64,000 bases of DNA from positions 1-64,000 of the forward strand of contig JAPOVT010000023.1 of assembly GCA_026708015.1 (NCBI GenBank). Reading direction: 5' to 3'. Source of the DNA: a bacterium. GTDB taxonomy: Bacteria > Actinomycetota > Acidimicrobiia > Acidimicrobiales > Bin134. The notes beneath the pieces are model-generated. The model had not been told where the DNA came from. It saw nothing but the letters and a program-made list of their open reading frames with translations, and did not search any database. The position numbers were made by a program, and so were the translations under genes. Below, one piece after another: positions 50,650 through 58,673 of this stretch (the stretch's first letter is position 1; the number at the start of each line of letters is the position of its first letter).

Positions 50650-51665
50650 ATGGTGGCCGGTGTCGTGGCAGCGACCGACGGGTGGAGGTTTCCGGTGTGG
50701 CACGGCGGCTTTGTTTTGAGGTGCGCGTCCGGATCGAGGTGATGGTGGGGGCGGGGGGCGGCGCTGGGGGGGGGCGAGGCGGTTGGGCCGCCATCCCGCG
50801 ACGGTGCAGCGCGAGCTCGGGCGGGCGGGGCCTGGGCCTATTGCGCGAGGCGGGCGCAGGCTGCTGCCGACGGACGCGCCGCGCGGCCCAGGTTGCCGAA
50901 GCTGGCTGGCGGCCCCGTTTTGGCTTGCGAGGCGCAGCGGCGCCCGGCCCAGCGGTGGTCGCCGCGTGCGGTCTCAGCTGAACTCGCAGAGCTGGGCCAC
51001 AAGGCGCGCGCGGAGTCGATATGCCGGGGGCGCTATGACCGCAGCGGCAGCAGCGGGCTGGACCCGGATTCGCGGGAGCTGCTGCCCCGCCGGCGCAGGC
51101 ACCGCAAACCGCGAAGCCGCTGCGGGCGGGCCGAGCGCTCTGTTCTGGGCGGATACAAGCCCACAGCAGACCGGCCCCCTCCGCCGAGGACCGCCAAGAG
51201 CCCGGCCGCTGGGAGGGCGACCTGGTCAAGGGCAAGAACAACCGCTCAGCGGTGACCACCCCCCGTCGAGCGCTCCAGCCGCCACACGCTATTGGCGGGC
51301 CTGCCCGACGGCTACGGCGCCAAAAGCACCGCCGAAGCCGCCGCCGCGCCGGCCCGCCAGCCCGAGGCCATGGCCCGCACCCTCGCCCGGGACCAGGGAA
51401 CAGAGACGGCCCGATGGGCCGACATCGAAAAAACCCTGGACACCGAGGTGTACTCCTGCGACCCCCACTCCCCCCGGCAACGACCCGCCAACGAGCAGAA
51501 CAACGGCCTACTCCGACGCCGGCAGCCCAAAAGCACCGACCCCCACATCCCAGCAGCGCGCCCGCCCACAATCGAGGACAACCTCAACACCATGCCCCGC
51601 AAACTCCACCACCGGCAATCAGCCCAAACCATCCACACTGCCCTCAACAGCAACCACCGACAGAG
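50650..51665 (+). mobile_element. IS30-family insertion sequence relic
   Basis: Transposase reading is spread over several frames. RRLCFEVRVRIEVMVGAG and GRHPATVQRELGRA come from the N-terminal HTH. WEGDLVKGKNNRSAV holds the first DDE Asp, DQGTETARWADIEKTLDTEV the second Asp, and ANEQNNGLLRRRQPKSTD the catalytic Glu. LNTMPRKLHHRQSAQTI is the C-terminal signature. At least three frameshifts and several substitutions separate these, so it is not functional. It starts at about 50650; the terminal repeats were not identified with confidence. Confidence 0.82.
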
Positions 51666-51671
51666 CTTGCC

Positions 51672-51832
51672 GCCCAGAGGGCTGGGGCAAGGCGCAAGAG
51701 CCAGGTGCTGTCACACCCCAGCCCTATCAGAACGTGGGGATTGATCGTTCAAAAAGTCGGAGGAATGAGGCATTGGCGACAGACGTTCGGCTTGCCCTAG
51801 CCCAGCAACTTGTCGGGCAGCAAGGGGGCTTA
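51672..51832 (+). repeat. 161-bp direct repeat, copy A
   Basis: Matches 54297-54457 over 161 bases with a single difference (caccccagccc here, caccccaaccc there). It begins seven bases after the end of the IS30 relic. It contains no complete gene; in copy B the minus strand carries the promoter and start codon of the zinc-ribbon gene. See copy B. Confidence 0.93.
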
Positions 51833-51962
51833 CCCGACAACGACATCGCAGCCTCCGTCGGCTCCCGAGGCGACGGCTGTGTCATCGGCGATAGCCTCCA
51901 AAATCAAGGCCAGCAACCCTCCCACATGCTGTTTGAAAAAACCGGCAAACCGTCGCGCGGAG

Positions 51963-51985
51963 TCAGACGCAACACATGCGTCTGA
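51963..51985. other. Hairpin with 8-bp stem
   Basis: TCAGACGC (51963-51970) pairs with GCGTCTGA (51978-51985), loop AACACAT, followed by TTTC on the plus strand. It could be a weak terminator or a structure associated with the element edge. No gene is visible in the ~280 bases between copy A and 52110. Confidence 0.35.
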
Positions 51986-52109
51986 TTTCGCTGTCGGTCC
52001 CAGGACGCATATATTGCACCCAGCTCCGACGGAGGGCAGCGATTCGTGTAGCAGCGAAGGTCGTTCAAATTATGAACAATGTGTCGCTGCCATGCCTACA
52101 CTCTTGTGC

Positions 52110-52316
52110 ATGAAGACCGCGCACACCCCCCAACTTCAGGAAGCGGCGAGTTCTGTTGAGGACGGCGTGTACTGCCCCACCCCTGAGCAGATCCAAGCAG
52201 CCGAAGAGCGACTGCTGGAGAAGTGTGGTTTCTCCAGGGAAGAGTTGGAAGAGCAGGCAAGGCAGGGCAAATTCAAGACGGAGTCAGCGAAGCGCGCTTG
52301 GTTCTGCCTCCCCTGA
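52110..52316 (+). CDS. Small protein of unknown function, 68 aa
   Basis: MKTAHTPQLQEAASSVEDGV opens the protein; then an acidic helical segment (AAEERLLEKCGFSREELEEQ) and a basic tail ending in KRAWFCLP. Codon use is less GC-biased than neighbouring chromosomal genes. An ATG at 52092 is in the same frame and could also start. Lies between copy A and the AbiEii-like gene, on the opposite strand. No domain recognised; looks antitoxin- or regulator-sized. Confidence 0.5.
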   Translation: MKTAHTPQLQEAASSVEDGVYCPTPEQIQAAEERLLEKCGFSREELEEQARQGKFKTESAKRAWFCLP

Positions 52317-52317
52317 C

Positions 52318-52410
52318 ATGACCCCATCGCTTTCCAAGCAGGCGAAGCAATTCGCCGACGACTTGTCGCGTCTTCTCAACAACTCTGCCATCTGCTCTTG
52401 CGTCATTTGA
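52318..52410 (+). CDS. Very small ORF, 30 aa
   Basis: ATG 52318 lies two bases after the stop of the 68-aa gene: MTPSLSKQAKQFADDLSRLL, then NNSAICSCVI. Helical, with two cysteines at the end. Close spacing hints at co-translation. It might be the start of a longer gene lost at its 3' side. Weak. Confidence 0.3.
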   Translation: MTPSLSKQAKQFADDLSRLLNNSAICSCVI

Positions 52411-52469
52411 GCTTGCTGCCGTGGGGCGAAGACTCTTGCCAGAGTGCTCTCCGCTGAACTTCGACAGAT

Positions 52470-53357
52470 TCAGTATCTGTGGTTGTCGTCGGAGTGAGGG
52501 GGCCTCTTGCACTGCTTCTTGGTCCGTTTGCCAATGTGCTGGCAACGTCCTGTGTTCCGCTTGGCGGCAGTGCCTTCGGAAGTGGGGCTGGACCCTGCGA
52601 TTAGTTCGTCGAAGTCTGGGGTGAGCCCAGCCTGGCCTTTTCTGTCGGGCGGTTCGGGACGGTTCTCGCCGACTTGAGCGCGGCGCATTTGGTGCAGGCG
52701 TTGTTCTAGATCGGGCGCGCGGCTCGCGAGGTATCGGAGCACGTCGTCTTTCCGGTCTTCGAATATCGGGTCGATGTCGAGCTCTCCGGGTGTCTCGAGG
52801 AGTTGGACGATTCGGGCGGCGTCATTGGAAGCCGGCGTGATCCCGTAGCGCCGCATGTGGAAGCGGAGCCCGTCTTCGAGGGTGTAGGGGCCTGCCATAT
52901 CCATCGCCATCAGGTCGATGTAGTCACGCAGCTTCGGCCGATACATGATGACATCGAGCTTGGAGGCGAGCAGGTCCGGGAGGGACGCGACCGGGAGGCC
53001 GTCAATTCCGAAGGGTTGTTTGAGGGTCTTCACGTGGCCGGGGGTGGCTCCCCTGTGCGGGGTGCGGAACACCTGGATCAGGACTCCCTTGACCCTGGCG
53101 TGCATCTGATCGGGGCCACTGGCGTCCACTTCGATATCGCCGGTGCTGTCTCTGAGTCTCCGGGCGAGGCGGTCCCCGGAGAAACCCTTGTGGGCCATGT
53201 AGTCGAGGTCGTAGGAGATGCGATGGCGCATGTGTATGGCGAGTGCGGTGCCGCCCATCAGGCACCCGTCGATGCGCTTCGTGGCCTTTTGCAGGATGGG
53301 CCACACTTCGCGCGTTTCTGGCGAGAGGATGTCGCTCCAGGCGTCGATCTCAGCCAT
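52470..53357 (-). CDS. AbiEii-like nucleotidyltransferase (candidate toxin)
   Basis: 295 residues from ATG 53357 (TTG 53372 is an alternative). The polymerase-beta-like signature is CLMGGTALAIHMRHRISYDL followed by DYMA, the AbiEii/AbiGii type GG-T...RxSxDlD. The middle region (FGIDGLPVASLPDLLASKLD, KLRDYIDLMAM) also fits that family. Members transfer nucleotides to tRNA or other targets and act as toxins in abortive-infection systems. The C-terminal tail has a Cys/His-rich segment (RCQHIGKRTKKQCKRPPHSD), uncommon in this family. It overlaps the zinc-ribbon gene by eight bases. Confidence 0.8.
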   Translation of the reverse strand: MAEIDAWSDILSPETREVWPILQKATKRIDGCLMGGTALAIHMRHRISYDLDYMAHKGFSGDRLARRLRDSTGDIEVDASGPDQMHARVKGVLIQVFRTPHRGATPGHVKTLKQPFGIDGLPVASLPDLLASKLDVIMYRPKLRDYIDLMAMDMAGPYTLEDGLRFHMRRYGITPASNDAARIVQLLETPGELDIDPIFEDRKDDVLRYLASRAPDLEQRLHQMRRAQVGENRPEPPDRKGQAGLTPDFDELIAGSSPTSEGTAAKRNTGRCQHIGKRTKKQCKRPPHSDDNHRY

Positions 53358-54339
53358 GGGCGCGTTGGGCAAGGGCCTTGTCGATGCGAGCAGCTATTTC
53401 CCCCGTGTCGTAGCCGCGCATCGTCCGGCACTTTCGCAGCGCCTCTTCCGGCAAGCACCTCAGTGCCCATGTCTGGGCTACGGGGTCTGGGCCGTCGAGG
53501 ATGGTGGTGGCCACGAAAAAGGCGTCTTCGGGAAGCCTGAGGTCTTTGGCACTCGACCCGTTCCAGAACAAGCTCCAGAATTCGGGCGGTATTCGATCGG
53601 GACAAGTGCGGTCCACCTGCTCTGGTCGGGGGGGCAGGTATGCCATAGCGGTAATGCACTCCTCGTTGAGGTCGAGCGACCACAGCGGCAACGTTTGCGA
53701 CCCATACCCCCACGGCACGCTGGATTCCTCGCATCGGGCGTAGCCCAGTTCGGCAAGCGACTTCAAGCACCGTCGTGCGTGGTCGTCGGACAGGCCGGCT
53801 TCGCTGGCAACCTGGTCAAGGGCGGTGCCCCTGATTCTGTTCCGCAGCACCGCCATTACGGCGCGCTGCCCCCTGCTCAGGTCGGCAACCGGATTGTTGC
53901 CGGGGTCGAATGACGCGGGAAGCCGGTTCCGCAGCGCTTGTGCAGGATCGTGATGCTGGTGCAAGAGCGCCACCAAGCGGCTCTCCCCCGGCGGTTTCCC
54001 TGTCACTTCCAAAGCGGCAGCGATACGACGAGCAGCAGGAGCGGATATCTCCAACTCGCGAACCAGCGCAGCAGGGCGAATGTCAGCACACTGTGCAGCC
54101 GCTACCCACTTGGAGACTCCGACCTTGGAGCCGTGCATGGCCGTGTGGGTCGTGACGGTGAAATCCCCCCGGCACACTCGGCATCGCCACTGCTTCACGG
54201 GCCGCTCAGCTCGAATCGCCGGCTCGCCGGCCCCGCACTTTGGACATTCCGCGCCATTGGGCCACCTGAGCCTCTCCAGGTATGTCTCTGTAGAGAGCCC
54301 AGAGGGCTGGGGCAAGGCGCAAGAGCCAGGTGCTGTCAC
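53350..54339 (-). CDS. IS1595-type zinc-ribbon protein fused to winged-helix and unknown C-terminal domain (candidate AbiEii partner)
   Basis: 329 residues from GTG 54339, eight bases overlapping the nucleotidyltransferase. Residues 15-85 (LSTETYLERLRWPNGAECPK, CG, CRVCRGDFTVTTHTAMHGSK) copy the N-terminal zinc ribbon of IS1595/ISXO2 transposases, and residues 85-120 the adjoining helix region. The catalytic ISXO2 domain is absent. Instead residues ~150-225 look like a winged helix (SRGQRAVMAVLRNRIRGTAL, LKSLAELGYARCE) and the C-terminal 100 residues have no obvious family. It fills the place of the antitoxin in an AbiE-like operon. The start lies inside copy B of the 161-bp repeat. Confidence 0.75.
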   Translation of the reverse strand: MTAPGSCALPQPSGLSTETYLERLRWPNGAECPKCGAGEPAIRAERPVKQWRCRVCRGDFTVTTHTAMHGSKVGVSKWVAAAQCADIRPAALVRELEISAPAARRIAAALEVTGKPPGESRLVALLHQHHDPAQALRNRLPASFDPGNNPVADLSRGQRAVMAVLRNRIRGTALDQVASEAGLSDDHARRCLKSLAELGYARCEESSVPWGYGSQTLPLWSLDLNEECITAMAYLPPRPEQVDRTCPDRIPPEFWSLFWNGSSAKDLRLPEDAFFVATTILDGPDPVAQTWALRCLPEEALRKCRTMRGYDTGEIAARIDKALAQRAHG

Positions 54340-54457
54340 ACCCCAACCCTATCAGAACGTGGGGATTGATCGTTCAAAAAGTCGGAGGAATGAGGCATTG
54401 GCGACAGACGTTCGGCTTGCCCTAGCCCAGCAACTTGTCGGGCAGCAAGGGGGCTTA
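54297..54457 (+). repeat. 161-bp direct repeat, copy B
   Basis: Near-identical (160 of 161) to 51672-51832, the two copies being 2625 bases apart and in the same orientation. Copy B covers the GTG start and predicted promoter of the zinc-ribbon gene. Together the copies bracket the AbiEii/zinc-ribbon pair and the two small plus-strand ORFs, and recombination between them would remove that block. Confidence 0.93.
54349..54377 (-). promoter_or_regulatory. Predicted promoter inside repeat copy B, driving the zinc-ribbon gene
   Basis: On the minus strand TTGAAC (54377-54372), 17-base spacer, TGATAG (54354-54349). The GTG start at 54339 is about ten bases downstream, consistent with leaderless translation. 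The same sequence is in copy A, facing into the IS30 relic. Confidence 0.4.
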
Positions 54458-54506
54458 GCCCCGCGTGGGCGGGTGAGGTTCCCCGCTTCGACGCGAAGAG
54501 CCCCAA

Positions 54507-54536
54507 AACGGTGTTGCCAAGATTGGCAACACCGTT
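54507..54536. promoter_or_regulatory. Perfect 14-bp inverted repeat: operator of the HTH-kinase-TPR operon
   Basis: AACGGTGTTGCCAA and its inverse are separated by GA. A promoter fits across it: TTGCCA (54514-54519) as -35, an 18-base spacer and TACGGT (54538-54543) as -10, giving a transcription start at or near ATG 54550 (leaderless). The operator covers the -35 and the spacer, a standard layout for repression. The HTH protein encoded immediately downstream is the obvious binder. Confidence 0.65.
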
Positions 54537-54549
54537 GTACGGTAGAGGC

Positions 54550-54843
54550 ATGGCAGGCAGACGAATAGCCGACATGCTTCGCAATGCCAGACAGGCCAAA
54601 GGCCAGTCTTTGAGGAACGCTGCGAAGGACCTCGGCGTGGACGCGTCGTACCTTTCCCGAGTGGAAACAGGGGAGCGGCAACCATCAGCCGAACTGCGCG
54701 ATCGTGCGGTAAGCCACTATGCGCTCGACGGCGAACACGTTGCGTTGGCCGCTGGCGACATCCCACCCGACATTGCGGAAATCCTCCTGCAACACCCCGA
54801 GCTTCTCGTTGAAATCCGAGCCAGATATGGCCAGCTTCGCTAA
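54550..54843 (+). CDS. XRE-family helix-turn-helix regulator
   Basis: 97 residues from ATG 54550. RIADMLRNARQAKGQSLRNA, then KDLGVDASYLSRVETGERQP, the classic XRE/cro helix-turn-helix. The C-terminal part is short and acidic, without a peptidase or sensor domain. It lies 13 bases after a perfect inverted repeat. Its stop overlaps the kinase start by 17 bases, so the kinase is translationally coupled to its regulator. Confidence 0.88.
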   Translation: MAGRRIADMLRNARQAKGQSLRNAAKDLGVDASYLSRVETGERQPSAELRDRAVSHYALDGEHVALAAGDIPPDIAEILLQHPELLVEIRARYGQLR

Positions 54844-55960
54844 TGCCTGCATCGGCCAGACCCTCAGCGGGCGCTACCGGCTCGCAGCCCATATCGGCGA
54901 CGGTTACTTCTCCCATGTGTTCAAAGCCAGCGATCAACAGACCGCAACGCTGGCCGCTGTGAAGATGCTCGCTCCGAGCGCTACCAGTGACCCTGGCGCA
55001 GTGATGGAGTTTGACGAGGAGGGGATGCTCCTGGAGAAGTCAGAAAAGGTCCGCAATGTCGTCTCGCTGATCGAATCGGGACAGTCGGAATTGTTCATTG
55101 ACATTGGAGGCTCGCCTACGAGGATGCGTGTGCGCTTTCATGTGTTGGAGTTGGGTGACGGGTCGCTTGACGAACTTCTGCCGCATCGGCATGAGCTCAG
55201 CTGGCATGCCAAGATGCTGCTCTTCCGGGATGTCGTGTCAGGCGTCCATCAAATGCATGGCAAGCGGATCATGCATAGGGACATCAAGTCATCAAACGTG
55301 CTCTTGTTTGACACAAAGAAACCCGTCTTGTCCCTGATGTCCGGCTCAGGTGGACTGCCGGTATCCAACCTGCTCTTGTCCGACTCGAGAAAGCCCGTCG
55401 CCACAGCGAAAATCTCCGATCTGGGACGCAGCCGCAGCCTGGACCGAAGCCCTCGGTTTTCTCCGTCCGCGTACGCGTCAGGGCGAGGCGACCACAGTTA
55501 CGCGCCGCCAGAGTTCCTCTGGAACCTGGCCGACGGGAACGACCTAACAGCTCTTAGGCGGGCCGACATCTACCTTCTCGGCTCGGTCCTGTACGAAATC
55601 GCCACCGGTCTGGGAATTACAGCGGTGACGTTGCCGGATTGGCAATTCCACCTCGATCACACAGCAGCTATGGAACGAGAAGATCGAGAAGCCAGTTTCT
55701 GCGCTGCGGCACGTTACATGAGGGAAAGATACGAGTCGGCTTTGGGGGAGCTGGAGGATGAGGTGCCTCCGCAAATACGACAACACGTTGTGGACCTGGT
55801 ACGCCAGATGTGCAGCCCCGTCCCCGCCTTTCGGGAGCGCCGCCGTCGAGCTGAGCAGAACAGCCCTTTGTGGGGCCTGCAATGGGTGTTTCGCCGCGTG
55901 GACATCATCATCAAGACCCTTGACCGAACAGCGTATGAAAGGAGGAGAGTGAACATATGA
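54827..55960 (+). CDS. Ser/Thr protein kinase
   Basis: 377 residues. G-loop HIGDGYFSHVFKA, AAVKML (catalytic Lys), catalytic loop IMHRDIKSSNVLL (HRD...N), DLG in place of DFG in the magnesium loop (KISDLGRSRSL), and APPEFL (APE-like). The kinase domain covers almost the whole protein; no transmembrane helix, PASTA or GAF region is present, so it should be soluble. An insertion before the magnesium loop (LSLMSGSGGLPVSNLLLSDS) is unusual. Overlaps both neighbours. Substrates unknown; the TPR protein that follows is the likeliest partner. Confidence 0.88.
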   Translation: MASFANACIGQTLSGRYRLAAHIGDGYFSHVFKASDQQTATLAAVKMLAPSATSDPGAVMEFDEEGMLLEKSEKVRNVVSLIESGQSELFIDIGGSPTRMRVRFHVLELGDGSLDELLPHRHELSWHAKMLLFRDVVSGVHQMHGKRIMHRDIKSSNVLLFDTKKPVLSLMSGSGGLPVSNLLLSDSRKPVATAKISDLGRSRSLDRSPRFSPSAYASGRGDHSYAPPEFLWNLADGNDLTALRRADIYLLGSVLYEIATGLGITAVTLPDWQFHLDHTAAMEREDREASFCAAARYMRERYESALGELEDEVPPQIRQHVVDLVRQMCSPVPAFRERRRRAEQNSPLWGLQWVFRRVDIIIKTLDRTAYERRRVNI

Positions 55961-57663
55961 CCATGACCATCCAAGAAGACAGAATCCTCGCCCCGCCAAA
56001 CCCCGCGGCTGCCCGCATCGTCGTGCCGCTAAGCGAGGACCAGCAATTGCAGTCCCCAGAAATAGCACTCCTGCCCAACCCTTATTCCGGCCAAATCGAC
56101 GGTGACCTCTTGCAGGCTCGTGCCCTAGCAGACAAGTTTCCAGGTTCGCCTACTGCGCTGGCCAGGCTCGCGGTCAGTGAGGTGAGCTTCGGAAACCGTG
56201 TTAGCGCATGGGAGGCGGCAAAGCAGGTATTGGAGAATGAGACCATCGACGCCCCAGCACTTATAGCTGCGTCGCAGGTTGCCGCGGGTTTAGGAGAGGT
56301 TGCCCTTGCGGACCAAGGACTCCGAAAGGTGTTGGAAGCACCCTCTGTGGGGAACGGAGCCAAACGCTCTGCGGCCGTGCTTGCGGCTAGGTTCGCAGTG
56401 CATCAAGGGTGGTTGGACAGAGCGCTGGAGCTTCTTGAAGACAATGAGAGTGAGACGGGGGCGGCGCTCAAAGGGGCGGTGCTGGCGCAAGTGGGCCGGT
56501 GCCATGACGCCATTCGCGAATTGCGCGCAGCTCTGAGGAGTGTTCCCGACTCCCCCTCAACCCTGTGCAACCTCGGCTACGCATACGCGATGGCAGGCTC
56601 CGCCCGGAAGGCCATCCGGGCTACGTCCGCCGCTGCTGCTCTCGCACCGGCAGACCGCACAGCGGGCCTCAATCTGGCTGCCTTCCTGCTCTCTCAGGGC
56701 GAAACCAGCGAGGCGGTATCGGCCATTGACCGCCTCGCTGCCCATCACCCCGGCGACATCCAACTGGTGCTTGCCGCAGCAGCGGCCCTGCACATCTCAG
56801 GAGATGCCAAAGGCGCGTTGAAGCGCCTGCGACGAGCGGACACGTCAAGGGATATTCAAGAGGCTGCACCCGCCCAGAAGGAGGAACTCCGGCTCTACAT
56901 CGACCTGTTGACTCCTCCGGCAAAGCCCCGCAAGGAGGTGTTTGATCGCGCGTTGGAGGCACTGGAACGGTGTGACTACCGAAGCGAGATGATCGCCCGC
57001 TTGCTCGCTAATACTGCGAAGACAACGGCTGACCTTCCAGCGCTGGAATCCGCTTACAGCGAACTCATCGAGCGCTACGACCGCCCGGCGCTGCTGGCCG
57101 TCGAGCAAGAAGTCGCATTTCTGCGTTTCGAGTTCGACCGCAGTCTGAAAGCCGCTGTCGAATGGGTTCGAGAAGAACCGTTCTCCGCCGCTGCTCACAT
57201 CGCTGCCACCTATCTGCTGTGCATGTACAAGGGGGATTACCAAGAAGCAGCTCGCATCGGGCTGGCCGGAATCAGGCGTGGCATCGGCGACGACGTGCTC
57301 CGCAATAATGTCGCTTTCGCCCTCGCAATGGGTGGCGATCCCGATGGGGCGGAACGAGTGCTTCCCGACCTGTCGGAATGTGATCTCGCCTTGACCACCG
57401 CAGGACTCATCAAAGCCGTGAGAGGAGACCTCGAAGAGGGCATCGCCCTGTACGAGGAGGGCGAAAGAAGGTTCCGCGAAGAGGGAGATCTCGACCTTGC
57501 GGGCATCATTGCAATAGGCAAGGCATTTGCAATTCTCGCAACCGGCCACAAAATCCCCGAAGGCTATCTGAGCGGTTTGGCCAGCAAGAAAAGCACCGAC
57601 CCCAGATTCGCCCTTGTCCACATCGCCATCACGCGAGAGGCAGACGCCCAAGAGCCTCAATAG
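55957..57663 (+). CDS. TPR-repeat protein of a kinase operon
   Basis: 568 residues, start overlapping the kinase stop (ATGA). It is made almost entirely of helical hairpins like TPR units, for example SPSTLCNLGYAYAMAGSARK, and later ALAAFLLSQGETSEAV-type turns. No catalytic motif is seen. The N-terminal ~45 residues (PPNPAAARIVVPLSEDQQLQ) are non-helical. Likely a scaffold or sensor that recruits targets to the kinase. Confidence 0.82.
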   Translation: MTMTIQEDRILAPPNPAAARIVVPLSEDQQLQSPEIALLPNPYSGQIDGDLLQARALADKFPGSPTALARLAVSEVSFGNRVSAWEAAKQVLENETIDAPALIAASQVAAGLGEVALADQGLRKVLEAPSVGNGAKRSAAVLAARFAVHQGWLDRALELLEDNESETGAALKGAVLAQVGRCHDAIRELRAALRSVPDSPSTLCNLGYAYAMAGSARKAIRATSAAAALAPADRTAGLNLAAFLLSQGETSEAVSAIDRLAAHHPGDIQLVLAAAAALHISGDAKGALKRLRRADTSRDIQEAAPAQKEELRLYIDLLTPPAKPRKEVFDRALEALERCDYRSEMIARLLANTAKTTADLPALESAYSELIERYDRPALLAVEQEVAFLRFEFDRSLKAAVEWVREEPFSAAAHIAATYLLCMYKGDYQEAARIGLAGIRRGIGDDVLRNNVAFALAMGGDPDGAERVLPDLSECDLALTTAGLIKAVRGDLEEGIALYEEGERRFREEGDLDLAGIIAIGKAFAILATGHKIPEGYLSGLASKKSTDPRFALVHIAITREADAQEPQ

Positions 57664-57877
57664 CAAAACACCCTGGTGAGCTTTCCCCCCTGAGCTTCCC
57701 CCTAATCGTGGATTGTTGGTTCTGGGATAGGGTTGACGGGGTGGAAGCCCGGCCAGCCAAGATCAAGCGGGATGTGCCTCGGCGCATTGGTATCGTCCCT
57801 CCCTTTAATTGGGGGCGGCGCCAGGACGCGGCTTGCTCCGTTCGGAAGACGACCAGGTGGCCATTTCGATTTTGAGG

Positions 57878-58099
57878 ATGCCAGCGTCGGTCGATGTGGA
57901 GAGGGTGAAACAGGTTGTGGTCTATGTGGAGGCGGGGTCCGACGATCCGGTCGGTACGGGGGGCGGCCCTCCGATCGACGAGGAGACGCGCCAGGCGCTC
58001 GAAGTGATCAGCAACGAGTATGCGGAGCTGTGTGATCGCCTGTTTGCCGGCGACCCGGAGCTGAGCTACGGGTCGCCAGACGACTTCGCCAGTCGTTAG
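57878..58099 (+). CDS. Small hypothetical protein
   Basis: The frame is open from 57809, with plausible starts at TTG 57809, GTG 57857 and ATG 57878. Residues VDVERVKQVVVYVEAGSDDP and EETRQALEVISNEYAELCDR are amphipathic and acidic. No family recognised. An overlapping alternative frame weakens the call. The 230 bases from 58100 to 58326 hold no supportable gene. Confidence 0.4.
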   Translation: MPASVDVERVKQVVVYVEAGSDDPVGTGGGPPIDEETRQALEVISNEYAELCDRLFAGDPELSYGSPDDFASR

Positions 58100-58326
58100 T
58101 CGCCGGTGGCAACTTCTCAATCGTGGAGATCGGCAAGAGGCCAACACGGCTCAGCAGACGCGCTATCGGAGCGATCCCTGGCTGACCGATGCCGACAATC
58201 ATTCTCCCAGTGACGAACAACGAGGTCCGCTGGTCAGACCCCTTTTTGGCCACCATTGGATAAGAGGTAGCGCTGATAGGCGCAAACCTGCGGAAACGTT
58301 GGGGCTTATATCTAATGCTGCCCAAG

Positions 58327-58533
58327 CTAGGCGGGCTGGCGTAGCTCGGTTCGCAGTGTCCGCAGTTCGCTGTGCAGTGCGTCGAAGTCTTCCTCGAACC
58401 ACTGCATGAGCAGAGCACCCGATAGGGCTTGCTCACCGTGCAAGATCATGCCGTTCAGTCGGTCGTGGTATTTGTCGCGCCGGTCGCGTGCCCAGTTTTC
58501 GACTACGAGCAGGGTGTCGATGTTCTCGCTCAT
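58327..58533 (-). CDS. Small hypothetical helical protein, 68 aa
   Basis: MSENIDTLLVVENWARDRRD, then KYHDRLNGMILHGEQALSGA and a Glu/Leu-rich end. Looks like a coiled coil. Its ATG lies inside the 58433-58648 frame, and an ATGA overlap would exist if that frame were shifted by one base. Family not recognised. Confidence 0.45.
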   Translation of the reverse strand: MSENIDTLLVVENWARDRRDKYHDRLNGMILHGEQALSGALLMQWFEEDFDALHSELRTLRTELRQPA

Positions 58534-58648
58534 TGGGTTTGAGGATTTTGTCGGCTAGGTCTTCGGGGGTGCCGTCGAAGTGGAAGGTTTCGTCGGGGTC
58601 GTAGAGGTCTTCGAGTTCGGGTGGGGGTTCTTCGGGGGTGCGGGCCAT
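58433..58648 (-). CDS. Small acidic protein, 71 aa, possibly frameshifted at its end
   Basis: Starts MARTPEEPPPELEDLYDPDE, then TFHFDGTPEDLADKILKPNE, and afterwards becomes basic and low in complexity, which suggests that the last ~30 codons are out of frame. A one-base insertion would make it end on the ATGA of the 58327 gene. Confidence 0.35.
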   Translation of the reverse strand: MARTPEEPPPELEDLYDPDETFHFDGTPEDLADKILKPNEREHRHPARSRKLGTRPARQIPRPTERHDLAR

Positions 58649-58673
58649 GACGGTCAGCGTAGCCGCTGGGCGG

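Noticed and set aside
54456-54484. CRISPR-repeat-like sequence (AGCCCCGCGTGGGCGGGTGA region)
   Set aside because: It has a GC hairpin like type I-E repeats, but there is only one copy, no spacers and no cas gene in the window. Treated as flank of the 161-bp repeat.
58008-58436. 142-residue minus-strand frame between small genes
   Set aside because: Overlaps two better candidates in other frames; shows no conserved domain and poor codon bias.
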